A stretch of DNA of 64,000 bases from Shewanella japonica (GCF_002075795.1 NZ_CP020472.1:4334501-4398500); one strand, 5' to 3'; counted from the stretch's first letter, positions 54,436 to 63,942 are shown. Notes: generated by a model not told the origin, from the sequence alone. Numbers and translations are program-made.

Positions 54436-54467
54436 CCAAGAGGGTATTGCTGTTGATACCCTCTTGG
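54436..54467. repeat. Terminal stem-loop of repeat unit 2
   Basis: CCAAGAGGGTAT (54436-54447) pairs perfectly with ATACCCTCTTGG (54456-54467). It occupies the same place as the unit 1 stem but with different bases on both arms. Confidence 0.85.
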
Positions 54468-55009
54468 TCTGGTGTGGGCGAAGCGCCACGACTTTGATCT
54501 TGCTTTGAGCCGAAGAAAACAAAACTAAACGTCCCATCGTAAGCGTTAGTGATTTTTGAAGATGAACGAAGCTGAACCAAATGAAGCTAAAAGCTAAATA
54601 ACACTCCGTTGGAAATTTTGCTTTTTAAATTTCGCCGGAGCGCTGAGGGATTACTCTTAGTATATAAAGTATGGGGACAAGCGCTTTACCCCTTGATTCT
54701 GGTGTGGGCGAAGCGCCACGACTTTGCTCTTAATAAAGTTTGCGAGAAAAGAAATTAAATAACTAAATATAGTCAATCACATCTAAGTAAATATGCACCA
54801 ATATCACCTCAAATGAATAGCTAATCTAGTATCTTAAATTATTAAGCAATAGATCTTGTAACCCTATGCTTTTCTAGCAAGTTGTTACACTGCCAAAACA
54901 TCGACTTATCCCCTGCATCTATGGCAGGATGTCGACCTAGTCACAAATTAACAACAAATAACACCGACTATTTACAACACCCCATAAGAATAAAAATAGG
55001 GATAGCTTT

Positions 55010-56485
55010 ATGTCTGACTCTCAACTCAAACAACCTAGTTTGTTTGACGCCCTTGCACCTGTTATCGCCCTTATCACCATGCTGGGCGCTGCGGTGTACC
55101 TTTTCTCTTCTGATAGCTCATCTGGAGCAAACCAAATTGCACTGATTCTCGCCGCTTGCATTGCCATTTTAATTGGTTACAAAAATGGTTACAGCTGGAA
55201 CCAAATGGAACGTGGCATCATTAAAAGTATTGGTGTCGCAACTGGCGCTTTACTGATCTTATTTACTGTTGGCTCCCTAATCGGTACCTGGATTTTAGCC
55301 GGCACAGTGCCGACAATGATTTACTACGGTATGCAAATCCTCCATCCACAATATTTTTATGCTGCCAGCTGCATTTTATGTGCCGTTGTAGCAATAAGCA
55401 TCGGTAGTTCGTGGACAGTAGCAGGTACTATTGGTATTGCCCTTATTGGTATCGCTTCAGCGATGGGCTTAGATATCAATATCACTGCTGGTGCAATCAT
55501 CAGTGGCGCTTATTTTGGCGATAAAATGTCACCATTATCTGACACAACCAATCTAGCTCCTGCCGTTGCTGGCTCAAATATCTTTAGTCATATTAAGCAT
55601 ATGACTTGGACCACTGTGCCCAGCATTATTATTGCCTTAATCGTGTTTACTTTTTTAGGTTTATCAGCCGATGTATCCAGCTTTAACTCGCAACTAGGTG
55701 ATACGCTGACATTACTAGAAAATACTTACCAACCTGGGCTGCATTTATTACTACCATTATTAGTTGTGCTCTTTTTGGCAAATAAGAAAATGCCCGCCTT
55801 TCCAACCGTGATTATTGGTACCTTAGCGGGTGCTATCTGCGCAGCCATTTTCCAGTTTGATAATGTGATTACTTACGTTAACGACCCACAGTTATTACCA
55901 GTAATTGCCATCATTAAAGGCATTTGGATTGCGATGTTTGATGGTTATGTGGCTAATACTGGCGATGCCGTGCTCGACAACCTATTAAGCCGTGGCGGCA
56001 TGAGCAGTATGGTGACAACAGTCTGGTTAATATTATGTGCTATGGCTTTTGGCGGCGTGATGGAAGTGACAGGCTTATTAGCTCGCTTACTTGAAAGCAT
56101 CATGAATTTAGTGACTGGCACCAGCAGCTTAATTATCACCACTCTTGGGGTCTGTATTGGCGCTAATGTGATTACTGCCGACCAATACATTGCCATCGTA
56201 TTACCCGGTAGAATGTTAAAAATGGAATATCAAAAGCGTAAACTTGCACCTGTCAATTTAAGCCGCTCTTTAGAAGATTCAGCAACTGTCACTAGCCCGC
56301 TGATCCCCTGGAATACTTGTGGCGCCTTTATGGCAAGTACCCTAGGCGTGGCGACTATCGCATACCTACCCTACGCTATTTTTAACTTAGTTTGTCCGTT
56401 TATCAGTGCGTCTTATGCCTATTTCAATATTAAAATTGAGCCATTAGATGAATCAACGCTCAGTGAAGAAACTCAAGCAAGCTAG
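55010..56485 (+). CDS. NhaC-family Na+/H+ antiporter
   Basis: A 491-residue inner-membrane antiporter with about 11-12 helices. Family signatures include SIGSSWTVAGTIGIALIGIA, GAIISGAYFGDKMSPLSDTT and the C-terminal SATVTSPLIPWNTCGAFMAS. NhaC proteins exchange sodium for protons; some members swap malate and lactate with the ions, so substrate is open. An AGGGAT site precedes the ATG. It appears monocistronic and ends close to a convergent oxidoreductase gene. Confidence 0.92.
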   Translation: MSDSQLKQPSLFDALAPVIALITMLGAAVYLFSSDSSSGANQIALILAACIAILIGYKNGYSWNQMERGIIKSIGVATGALLILFTVGSLIGTWILAGTVPTMIYYGMQILHPQYFYAASCILCAVVAISIGSSWTVAGTIGIALIGIASAMGLDINITAGAIISGAYFGDKMSPLSDTTNLAPAVAGSNIFSHIKHMTWTTVPSIIIALIVFTFLGLSADVSSFNSQLGDTLTLLENTYQPGLHLLLPLLVVLFLANKKMPAFPTVIIGTLAGAICAAIFQFDNVITYVNDPQLLPVIAIIKGIWIAMFDGYVANTGDAVLDNLLSRGGMSSMVTTVWLILCAMAFGGVMEVTGLLARLLESIMNLVTGTSSLIITTLGVCIGANVITADQYIAIVLPGRMLKMEYQKRKLAPVNLSRSLEDSATVTSPLIPWNTCGAFMASTLGVATIAYLPYAIFNLVCPFISASYAYFNIKIEPLDESTLSEETQAS

Positions 56486-56515
56486 CCTTGGTAGTATCGA
56501 TGTATAAAATCAGTA

Positions 56516-57868
56516 TTAACCGAATTTATCTTTGAGCCAGCCATAATGATAATAACCCCATTGCCCTAGCCGTCTTGCTTTTGCAAACGGCATCGGCGGT
56601 AATGGGGTATTGTAAAGCGGTAAGTTCGGTAAGGTTTCTCCTGCAATACTTTGTGCCAGTCTAAAGGCAGCTTGAGCGCTAAATGATACGCCGGCGCCGC
56701 AGTAACCTAAACTATATCCGACACCATCTTTGCCATATACATGGGGCATGTCATCCATTGATGCTGCTATCCACCCAGTCCAGTTATAAGCAACCTTCTT
56801 TCGGCTCAGATGTGGAAAGCACTTATCCATCGCAAGTTTCAAACGCTGACCATATATCGGTTTAGCTGCGTCCTTGCCCCATACGGCCCCACGGCCCCCA
56901 AACAATAAACGGTTATCGGGCAGCAATCTAAAGTAATACTTTAATATTCGAGTATCCATGGTCACTTGATGACTATGCAAACCTGCCGCTTTTAGCTCAT
57001 CTGCAGTTAATGGTTCAGTGACGATTATATTGCTCAGTATCGGCAAAAACTTATCATCTATTCTTTGATTCAGCTGCTTAGGCGAATAAGCATTACCCGC
57101 CATGATCACCTTATTGGCTAACAGTTCGCCTTGATCCGTTACTAAACGGTGCTTTCCATTTTCCTCTATCCAGTCACGCACACAGGATTGCTCGTTAATG
57201 GTTATTCCCTGTTTTTCAAGCATGGACTTATAACCCAGTAATAGCTTAAGAGGGTTAATTCCAAAGCCGTCATTCAGCCTTAACGCACCATAAGCTTGAT
57301 GGTGGTTAAGGTACTGCTCTCTAAAGTGTTCAGCAGTAATAAACTCGGCTGTAAAATCGCTGCCTTGGGCCATATTTTTTTGAATATATTCGGCTGCCGC
57401 TTTAAGGTTTTTTAACGCTTTTGGATTATGAGCGACCTTGAGATAACCTTTATCTTGTGGCTCACACTGAATGTGATGTTGCTGTATTAATCCTTCAACT
57501 CGACTTACCGCTTGACTAAATTCACTGTAGATCCCGCGCGCAGTGTCTAGATCCCAACGTTCAGCCATTGCTGAATACCCCAAACGACCAGACCCTTTTA
57601 ATACAAAACCCGCATTGCGAGCGCTAGCGCCAAACCCCACTTGATTAGCCTCAAGCACACGACAATCAATGTGGTATTGTGTCGCTAAATAATAAGCCGT
57701 CAATAGACCAGTATAGCCGCCGCCAATAATAGCAACGTCTGTTTGCTGAGAACCTTTGAGTGAGGGAAGTAATGCGGGTAATGATTGTGTCCTCGCCCAG
57801 TAGCTATGCGCAAAAGGCTGCTTAGCAGGTGATTGATTAATTAAGGGATCATACAAAGCTTGAGGCAT
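56516..57868 (-). CDS. FAD-dependent amine oxidoreductase (PuuB-like, DAO family)
   Basis: A 450-residue flavoprotein. The dinucleotide-binding motif is DVAIIGGGYTGLLTAYYLA (about 43-61), followed by the FAD-contacting CRVLEANQVGFGASARNAGF and a C-terminal GYCGAGVSFSAQAA FAD closure. It resembles gamma-glutamylputrescine oxidase PuuB and related D-amino-acid-oxidase-fold enzymes that oxidise secondary amines. A GNAT gene lies just upstream on the same strand (59 bp gap), so the two may be co-transcribed. Confidence 0.88.
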   Translation of the reverse strand: MPQALYDPLINQSPAKQPFAHSYWARTQSLPALLPSLKGSQQTDVAIIGGGYTGLLTAYYLATQYHIDCRVLEANQVGFGASARNAGFVLKGSGRLGYSAMAERWDLDTARGIYSEFSQAVSRVEGLIQQHHIQCEPQDKGYLKVAHNPKALKNLKAAAEYIQKNMAQGSDFTAEFITAEHFREQYLNHHQAYGALRLNDGFGINPLKLLLGYKSMLEKQGITINEQSCVRDWIEENGKHRLVTDQGELLANKVIMAGNAYSPKQLNQRIDDKFLPILSNIIVTEPLTADELKAAGLHSHQVTMDTRILKYYFRLLPDNRLLFGGRGAVWGKDAAKPIYGQRLKLAMDKCFPHLSRKKVAYNWTGWIAASMDDMPHVYGKDGVGYSLGYCGAGVSFSAQAAFRLAQSIAGETLPNLPLYNTPLPPMPFAKARRLGQWGYYHYGWLKDKFG

Positions 57869-57927
57869 GTTGGGTACTCGCGGTTAACACCAATGTGGTC
57901 ATACAGAGAAATGTTAAAATGAGTTAT

Positions 57928-58518
57928 TTAGTTAAACTCAATCACCATTTCACAGGCTGTACAGTGGCAATCATCGCCGCATATCACGCACAGATAATCA
58001 CTATTGTCTTGCTGCTGGTTCCATCGACTCGGATGCTCTTTAATCAATTTACCGCCAGCATGAGTAAAGTAGCCCACTGCTGAATTTTTAGGGCTTTGTT
58101 TCCACAAATGACTCACTCCAGCTGTCGCACCTTGCGCTTTTACTGCTTTGATAGAGGCTTGTAGTAGTTGCGAACCTATGCCTTGCCCTCTAAGCTCTTG
58201 AGCCACTGTATTGCACTTGAAGTAACACATTTGATCGGGTGAAACTGGCCATTTTTGTGGTGTACACCATTTATCAATTGGCCAATTGCCCGCTGCATAG
58301 GTCAGTCTAAACCCAGCTATTTTTGATTGTTCTTGCGCCTGATGTACCGATGATAATTGTTCATTTTCTGCGATAAAATGGGCATTAATATTATTTTTTA
58401 TTCCCATTTGATAAATATTTTCCAGCGAAGGCATGTCTAAGTAACCTTCACCATGCACTAAATTACCTAGCTCAATAACCTGTTGAAAATCTTCAGGAGT
58501 TAGTGTTCTTATTATCAT
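57928..58518 (-). CDS. GNAT-family N-acetyltransferase with Cys/His tail
   Basis: A 196-residue acetyltransferase with motif A CNTVAQELRGQGIGSQLLQASI (about 104-125). The C-terminus is unusual for the fold, with SDYLCVICGDDCHCTACEM containing five Cys and one His in short spacing, which suggests a small metal site, perhaps zinc. It lies upstream of the PuuB-like gene. Substrate unknown. Confidence 0.85.
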   Translation of the reverse strand: MIIRTLTPEDFQQVIELGNLVHGEGYLDMPSLENIYQMGIKNNINAHFIAENEQLSSVHQAQEQSKIAGFRLTYAAGNWPIDKWCTPQKWPVSPDQMCYFKCNTVAQELRGQGIGSQLLQASIKAVKAQGATAGVSHLWKQSPKNSAVGYFTHAGGKLIKEHPSRWNQQQDNSDYLCVICGDDCHCTACEMVIEFN

Positions 58519-58668
58519 TTTTACACCCTAAAATTTTACTATTCACCATCACGATAACACAAAAAAATCGCTCAAATAAACGATGTTAAACTTTTGTGAT
58601 AATTTAGCGATAACCCAGTGAGATCCCTTTGTCAGAATCATTATCAATCAAACAAAAGGAGCTCTGTT

Positions 58669-59415
58669 ATGAAATCATCAGTCTTAAAGACATCAACACA
58701 CAAAAATTTATCAGTCAAAACCAGCTTGTTAACCCTTGGATTAGTTGCAGGCGGAATATTTAGTGCTCAAGCATCTGCAGCTGATTTAGAAATTAGTGTC
58801 GTTAACCTAACCCATGGTAATCATTTCACCCCTCTACTGATTGCTGCTCATGATACTGACAGTCACCTTTTCCATGTCGGTGAAATGGCCACGCCTGCCT
58901 TACAAAAAATGGCTGAAGGCGGCGATGTTGGTGATTTAGATGCCGCCGTAATGGGTGCTGGTGGTTTTACCGCTGTTAACCCTGCAATGGGATTATTAGC
59001 CCCTGGCGCGAATGTAAGTGAAGTGATGCTCGACTCTATGGATATGACACATTTATCGATTGTGGCAATGGTATTACCAACCAACGATGCCTTTATTGGT
59101 TTAGATAGCTGGGAAATTCCGACTGAGGCAGGCAGCTACACTGTGTATTTAAATGCATATGATGCAGGTACAGAAGCCAACGATGAAATCGTCAATGGCG
59201 GCGGCATGTCAGGTGTTCCAGGTATTCCAGCTGCTCCTGGCGGTGACGGAGGTATGAATGGTACTGGTGTTATGGATGGTTCTACTAATGCTTATGTTCA
59301 CACTCATCCAGGTGTGCTTGGCGATACTGATGCAGTAGGCGGTGCCAGTGATTTAGACAGTCGTATTCATCGCTGGTTAAACCCTGTGGCGAAAGTTGTT
59401 GTTACCGTCAAATAA
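58669..59415 (+). CDS. Spondin-domain exported protein
   Basis: About 248 residues from ATG 58669, which has a strong AAAGGAG site; the longer frame to 58618 has none. A signal peptide ends at QASAA (about 39). The rest is a spondin_N domain (LEISVVNLTHGNHFTPLLIAAHD, then VSEVMLDSMDMTHLSIVAMVLPTNDAFIGLDS and YDAGTEANDE) with a Gly-rich insert (GVPGIPAAPGGDGGMNG). Bacterial spondin proteins are periplasmic or surface proteins of unknown role. A second spondin gene follows after 12 bp. Confidence 0.9.
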   Translation: MKSSVLKTSTHKNLSVKTSLLTLGLVAGGIFSAQASAADLEISVVNLTHGNHFTPLLIAAHDTDSHLFHVGEMATPALQKMAEGGDVGDLDAAVMGAGGFTAVNPAMGLLAPGANVSEVMLDSMDMTHLSIVAMVLPTNDAFIGLDSWEIPTEAGSYTVYLNAYDAGTEANDEIVNGGGMSGVPGIPAAPGGDGGMNGTGVMDGSTNAYVHTHPGVLGDTDAVGGASDLDSRIHRWLNPVAKVVVTVK

Positions 59416-59427
59416 GGGGGAATCGCA

Positions 59428-60180
59428 ATGAGATATTTAACGAATACGTCCAAAAAACGCAGTCATCCATACAGTTTGTCAGCCGTAGCACTTATCGCTG
59501 TGATTGGGTTAAGTGGTTGTTCTGATGACGATGATGACTCACCAACACCGGCACCAGTGACACCAACGCCGCCAGCTGTGGTAATGCAAACATACACTGT
59601 CACTGTTACGAATTTAACAGCTAACCAGCCAATGTCTCCCATTGCTATCGCCTCTCATGGTGATGATGTCATGTTATGGCAGGCCGGTGAAGCAGCCAAC
59701 GTTGCACTAGAGAAAATCGCAGAAGGTGGTGATGCAGCAGATGTTGCTGCGATTGAAGGCATTACTTCAACCGTCAGTGGCGCTGGTATTTTAATGCCAG
59801 GGATGTCAGAAACCATTACCGTGACACTCGAAGAAGCCGATGTAGCCAACCTCACGGTTGCCACTATGTTAGTGAACACCAATGATGCATTTACAGGCTT
59901 AAACAGCTATGACATCAGTATGCTCGCAGTGAGTGATTCAGTATCTATGCGTGGCATGGTTTACGATGCAGGAACCGAAGCAAACTCAGAAGCACAAGGC
60001 ACTATGCCTGGACCTGCTGATGGTGGTGAAGGCTACAACGCTGAACGTGATGATGTTGATTTTGTCCATATCCACCCTGGTGTTATCACTATGTATGATG
60101 GGTTAATGGATAGCGTATTAACGCCTTCACATCGTTTTGATAATCCAGCGGTTTCTATCTCGATTAGCCGTACTGAGTAA
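59428..60180 (+). CDS. Spondin-domain lipoprotein
   Basis: A 250-residue lipoprotein. The signal ends in lipobox LSGC (Cys31), followed by an acidic and Thr-Pro linker (SDDDDDSPTPAPVTPTPP). The spondin_N domain (about 54-245) parallels the upstream protein: VTVTNLTANQPMSPIAIASH, ADVANLTVATMLVNTNDAFTGLNS, YDAGTEANSE and a C-terminal HRFDNPAVSISISR. The pair arose by duplication and probably works at the cell envelope. A two-component system follows after 135 bp. Confidence 0.9.
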   Translation: MRYLTNTSKKRSHPYSLSAVALIAVIGLSGCSDDDDDSPTPAPVTPTPPAVVMQTYTVTVTNLTANQPMSPIAIASHGDDVMLWQAGEAANVALEKIAEGGDAADVAAIEGITSTVSGAGILMPGMSETITVTLEEADVANLTVATMLVNTNDAFTGLNSYDISMLAVSDSVSMRGMVYDAGTEANSEAQGTMPGPADGGEGYNAERDDVDFVHIHPGVITMYDGLMDSVLTPSHRFDNPAVSISISRTE

Positions 60181-60315
60181 GTGATGCGAATGCATAGCTA
60201 ATTAGATTGTTCAGCGATAGATTAAATTCTGTTTGATAACATTATTTAAACAATTTGAAATTTAATCTGCCCAAGTCAGGTCTGCTCAGTAGGGATCTGA
60301 TTTGGGACATTCTGG

Positions 60316-61042
60316 ATGAACGATAGCACTAAGCATAACGGCCATCAGATAAAGCCGCATATTTTACTTGTGGAAGATGAACAAGACTTAGCAAAACTTA
60401 TCATGCTCAACTTAACGGCATTAAATTATGAAGTATTTCATGCGACTACGTTAAGTCAGGCAATGCAAATCATCGACACAAAAAACGCTCGACCTCATTC
60501 TCATGGACAGGATGCTGCCTGATGGTGACGGCATCATGTTATGTCAGCAATTACGAGAAGCAGAAAAGTCATTACCAATAATGATGCTAACTGCAAAAGA
60601 TTCTGAAGCCGATATTGTTTTGGGGTTAGAAGCTGGCGCTGATGACTATTTAGTGAAGCCATTTAGCGTATTAGAACTTAGAGCCCGCGTTAAAGCCATG
60701 CTAAGGCGCAGTAAGGTTCAACAAGTACAAACTGAGCAATTGGACTTTAATGGGGTCACCATTAACTCAACCACCCGAGAGGTCGTATCCAATAACAGCC
60801 CACTTGAACTCACCGCAAGAGAGTTTGATTTACTGTTATTTTTAGCCAAGCACCCACTCCAAGTATTCAGTCGTATGCAATTGCTAGAGGCTGTTTGGGG
60901 TTATAACTATGATGGATACGAGCATACGGTAAATAGCCATATTAATCGTTTACGCAGCAAACTTGCCCGCAGTCCAGGTCATCCTGAGCTCGTAAAAACA
61001 GTGTGGGGAGTGGGTTATAAATTTTCTCCACCAGAAGCGTAA
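60316..61042 (+). pseudogene. OmpR-family response regulator, frameshifted at a 6-A run
   Basis: An OmpR/PhoB-type regulator read in two frames. The first part holds HILLVEDEQDLAKLI; the second resumes at LDLILMDRMLPDGDG with the phospho-acceptor Asp (about 64 once repaired), then LTAKDSEADI, the Lys in YLVKPF and a winged HTH ending GYKFSPPEA. The shift is in A60480-60485; five A would give a continuous protein of about 241 residues reading IIDTKTLDLILMD. As written, the protein stops just after the receiver start. It is followed by its histidine kinase, itself frameshifted, and preceded by spondin genes it may regulate. Confidence 0.88.
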
Positions 61043-61085
61043 ATGGATTATTTTTCTCTGATGTTACCAAGGCAGGCCAGTCATT

Positions 61086-62562
61086 ATGAATCGACTATTT
61101 AATCGACTATTTCTTTCAGCGACATTGGTTGTGCTTATTCTGTTCATGGCGTTATGGCAATGGTTGCAACTCAATCATGAATTTAGTCGTAACCAAATTC
61201 AGCAATCTTTGCATCTCGAATTGGCTGAGCATATGGCACATATCAACCCATTACTCTCTCAAGGCATTACTTCTGATGCGGCATTAAAAGAAGCGTTTCA
61301 TGATTTTATGTTACTTGGGCCCAGTTTTGAGATCTACACACTCGATCCAGAAGGCCGAGTCGTTGCTTATGATGCAAAAGAGGAGAAGATTAAGAAAAAC
61401 CGAGTGAGTTTAGATAAAATTGAACAGTTTATAGCACGCCGAGATTTACCTATCTTAGGAACAGACCCTCGTTCGACTGAAACTGAGAAGATTTTTTCAG
61501 TCAGCCCACTTATCACAGAGGATGGCCTTCACAGCGGGTATTTATACGTGATTATTGGCGGTGAAGATTATGACAGCTGGCAGTCGCTGATTAATTCTGA
61601 AAACCAGCCTAAACTATGGGGCGCTACGATTGGTTTTTGGGTGATATTTGCCTTGATATTGTTTGTATTATTATTAGGCTTTTTTACCCGTCCAATTCAA
61701 AAGTTAGCCAGTGATTTAACGCGTCTTAAAGCGTGTTCGTTTGAAGGGAATTCCTTCGACAGCAGCCTAACTCTCCCAAACCGTTATAACGGTAGCTTAG
61801 AAATCAAAAAGCTCAGCGAACATATTAACCATTTACTGCAAGAGCTGAATAATCAACATCAACAAGTTAAACGTCAGCAACAAGCAAAACATGACTTTTT
61901 ACTGCATTTATCCCACGATTTAAAAACACCGCTCACCTCTTTATTAGGATATATAGATACCTGGTTGCTCTGCCCACCAAATGAGCGCCAACCAGAATAC
62001 ATAGAATATGCGGCTAACTCAGGGCAAAACTTACAACAATTACTATCGCAACTGCTTGAACTTGCAGCACTAGAAAACGGTCAGATTAGCGCTCAAATTA
62101 AACAAATCAATTTGCGTGAGTTGTTACTCGATTTGAATCAGACATTTGCTCCTAGAGCTAAAAAGCTGGGAATAAGATTACAATTTAATATTACCGATGA
62201 ATTACAGGTTTATACCGATCCACAATTGATGCGCAGAATACTCAATAACCTTGTTGATAATGCGCTCAGATACACCCCTAAAGATGGCACTATTACCATT
62301 TACAGTGAAACGTTAAATGGTCAAACTTGGCTAGCCGTTAAAGACACGGGGGGCTGGTATGCACAAGCATGAAGTGGACGCTTTAAAACAATTATCAATG
62401 CAACAACTTACCTTTTCACCAGAACAACCACTCCCACAATTAGGTGTTGGGCTTGCAATTGTTAGACAGCTCCTTGAGATATTAAAGTGCCGTATAAATA
62501 TCGATAGTCAACCTGGTACAGGAAGTTGCTTTCATATTGAGCTGCTTTCTTCAAGTCATTGA
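61086..62562 (+). pseudogene. Sensor histidine kinase, frameshifted at a 6-G run in the G1 box
   Basis: An inner-membrane sensor kinase. TM1 (about 7-27) and TM2 (about 178-202) flank a periplasmic sensor domain; a HAMP region follows. The HisKA box HLSHDLKTPLTSL has the phospho-acceptor His277, and the N box is NNLVDNALRYTP (about 389-400). The frame breaks in G62348-62353; five G would read DTGAGMHKHE, restoring the G1 box, after which the G2 box VGLAIVRQLLE appears in the second frame. The repaired protein has about 491 residues. As written, the ATP site is incomplete and the kinase would be dead. Confidence 0.88.
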
Positions 62563-62730
62563 GTGTTATGTGAGTAATCGTTACTCCGATTTTGATTACT
62601 CACTTTTTTTACAAGTTAATGAGCCACTTTTCTACCCATCGCATTTGAATGTTGATAACATAAATTCAACAAGCACCGTCCGTATTAAACGAACAATTAT
62701 TATTTTAAATCGTTTGCAGGTAGATACAGC

Positions 62731-63441
62731 ATGCACCCAATATATTCAGATGAACTCAACCTTCCTGATGCACCTTTCGATGCTCCTAAACTCAATTATG
62801 AAAAGCCCGAAGAAAATAAAAACTTTTGGATAATTGATAATTTCTTTTCTGAAAAGCAAGCAACAGAGATTGCCAATCGCTGTTTCATGAAAAGTAAGTG
62901 GAAGCTTGGCAAGCCTTATACTAGTGAGTTATGGCCTGGTATGCGCTCTAAAAACGCCTTGAAGAAAAAAGAGCTCTTACAAGTAGAAAACTGGATAAAA
63001 GAAACCCTAAAAGTCGATAAATTATGGGTTGCTGAATCAAACAGTGTCGTTGTTGATACAAACACAGCCATTTTGGTTGGGGCTGATGAAGGAGCGGCAA
63101 GGCCTCATGTTGATAATCGGCAGCTTTGTCGATACGGCGCCGTGCTTTTTTTAAGTAAAAATCCTAAACCACACTCTGGAACCTCTTTCTATCGCTTGAA
63201 ATACGCGAATGAAGCTGCTGGCGGTAATCTAGTACAAAAACCCTATAACAATTTAGTGGATGCGTTAAACACCGACAGCTTACCTCCAAGTGCTTGGTAT
63301 GAAGACGAAGCCATTGAAAATAAATTTAATCGCCTCATTTTATTCAAAGGCAATATGGTTCACAGCGCCAGTAGTTACTTTGGTAAAGAAAAGAGAGAAA
63401 AAAGACTCGCGATTACTTTCTTCTATATGACAGAGGATTAA
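62731..63441 (+). CDS. DUF6445 family protein, 2OG-Fe(II) oxygenase-like
   Basis: A 236-residue protein that looks like a non-heme iron dioxygenase. The iron triad is visible as H126-V-D128 (ARPHVDNRQLCRYGAVLFLS) and H211 (GNMVHSASSYFG), with R225 as likely 2-oxoglutarate contact (KRLAITFFYM). DUF6445 members are associated with tailoring or tryptophan halogenase loci in marine bacteria, but none is seen here. It starts 168 bp after the kinase and ends at the terminator at 63479. Confidence 0.8.
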   Translation: MHPIYSDELNLPDAPFDAPKLNYEKPEENKNFWIIDNFFSEKQATEIANRCFMKSKWKLGKPYTSELWPGMRSKNALKKKELLQVENWIKETLKVDKLWVAESNSVVVDTNTAILVGADEGAARPHVDNRQLCRYGAVLFLSKNPKPHSGTSFYRLKYANEAAGGNLVQKPYNNLVDALNTDSLPPSAWYEDEAIENKFNRLILFKGNMVHSASSYFGKEKREKRLAITFFYMTED

Positions 63442-63478
63442 ACGTATAATTGCTCAAAACATCAAAGCCAAAAACAAC

Positions 63479-63502
63479 AAAGCCACCTATCAAGGTGGCT
63501 TT
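63479..63502 (+). terminator. Intrinsic terminator after the DUF6445 gene
   Basis: A perfect 10-bp stem (63479-63488 with 63493-63502), loop ATCA. The T-run is short; the A-rich left flank could also serve the opposite strand. Confidence 0.75.
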
Positions 63503-63543
63503 ACGTATCAAGTCAATTAATAACGAACCTTGTATGTCTACAA

Positions 63544-63762
63544 TTAATCGTTATAAATTGATTGATATAAGCTTTTAATTTTGTGGAAGAAAAGACTCGC
63601 AATACCAGCAAACAAGCTAATCCACATCAATAATACTGAAGCAACTGTGATGTATTGCCCCATGTAATAATCAGCATTGGCGACATAGATGTAATGGGTG
63701 CCAGGAAGCAAAGCAGCAAAAATAGCGAAGAACACTAAAGCAACAATAATTTGAATTTTCAT
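63544..63762 (-). CDS. Small hypothetical membrane protein, 72 aa
   Basis: The start is set at ATG 63762 (MKIQIIVALVFFAIFAALLPG) with an AGAGAG site; an in-frame extension to 63810 has no site and adds a polar stretch. Two membrane helices are predicted (about 4-20 and 37-58) with a Tyr-rich periplasmic loop between them. No family is recognised. Confidence 0.6.
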   Translation of the reverse strand: MKIQIIVALVFFAIFAALLPGTHYIYVANADYYMGQYITVASVLLMWISLFAGIASLFFHKIKSLYQSIYND

Positions 63763-63926
63763 ATTTAACTCTCTTTTAGCGAAGGCTACTAGATGTGGCT
63801 TCCATCCCATCGTGAAACAAAACTAGTTAGCATAAAATATTTATTCTCAGAATGTGTATAAAATATCAAATTAACTCTCTGAAGAATTTTGCAAAGATCA
63901 CAAATTAGAATATCTCATATTTACTT

Positions 63927-63942
63927 TGTGACACATATCACC
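63927..63942. promoter_or_regulatory. CRP-like site near the right edge
   Basis: TGTGA-CACATA-TCACC matches the CRP consensus at nine of ten core positions. It lies 165 bp upstream of the small membrane protein gene and may instead serve a gene beyond the window. Confidence 0.4.

Larger units (their letters stand above)
53070..54725. repeat. Hairpin-rich array of about 570-bp imperfect tandem repeats
   Basis: The box AGCGCCACGAC recurs at 53341, 53915, 54482 and 54712, dividing the region into unit 1 (574 bp), unit 2 (567 bp) and a shortened unit 3 (230 bp); 53070-53340 is an older, diverged unit. Each unit carries several stem-loops: a 9-bp CGAAAACAT/ATGTTTTCG at 53565-53584 and 54075-54094; CTCCG/CGGAG with nested GAAATTT/AAATTTC at 53821-53857 and 54604-54640; and a terminal stem that differs between units but stays paired (53871-53899 and 54436-54467). 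Minus-strand ORFs here are translations of the repeat, not genes. The region from 54725 to 55009 has only AT-rich sequence and the nhaC promoter area. Confidence 0.85.

Noticed and set aside
53995..54580. Minus-strand ORFs of 81 and 97 codons inside the repeat array, with repeated SSSKITNA segments
   Set aside because: They are translations of the non-coding repeat: the same peptide pieces recur wherever the repeat does, there are no ribosome sites, and the stem-loops explain the sequence better.
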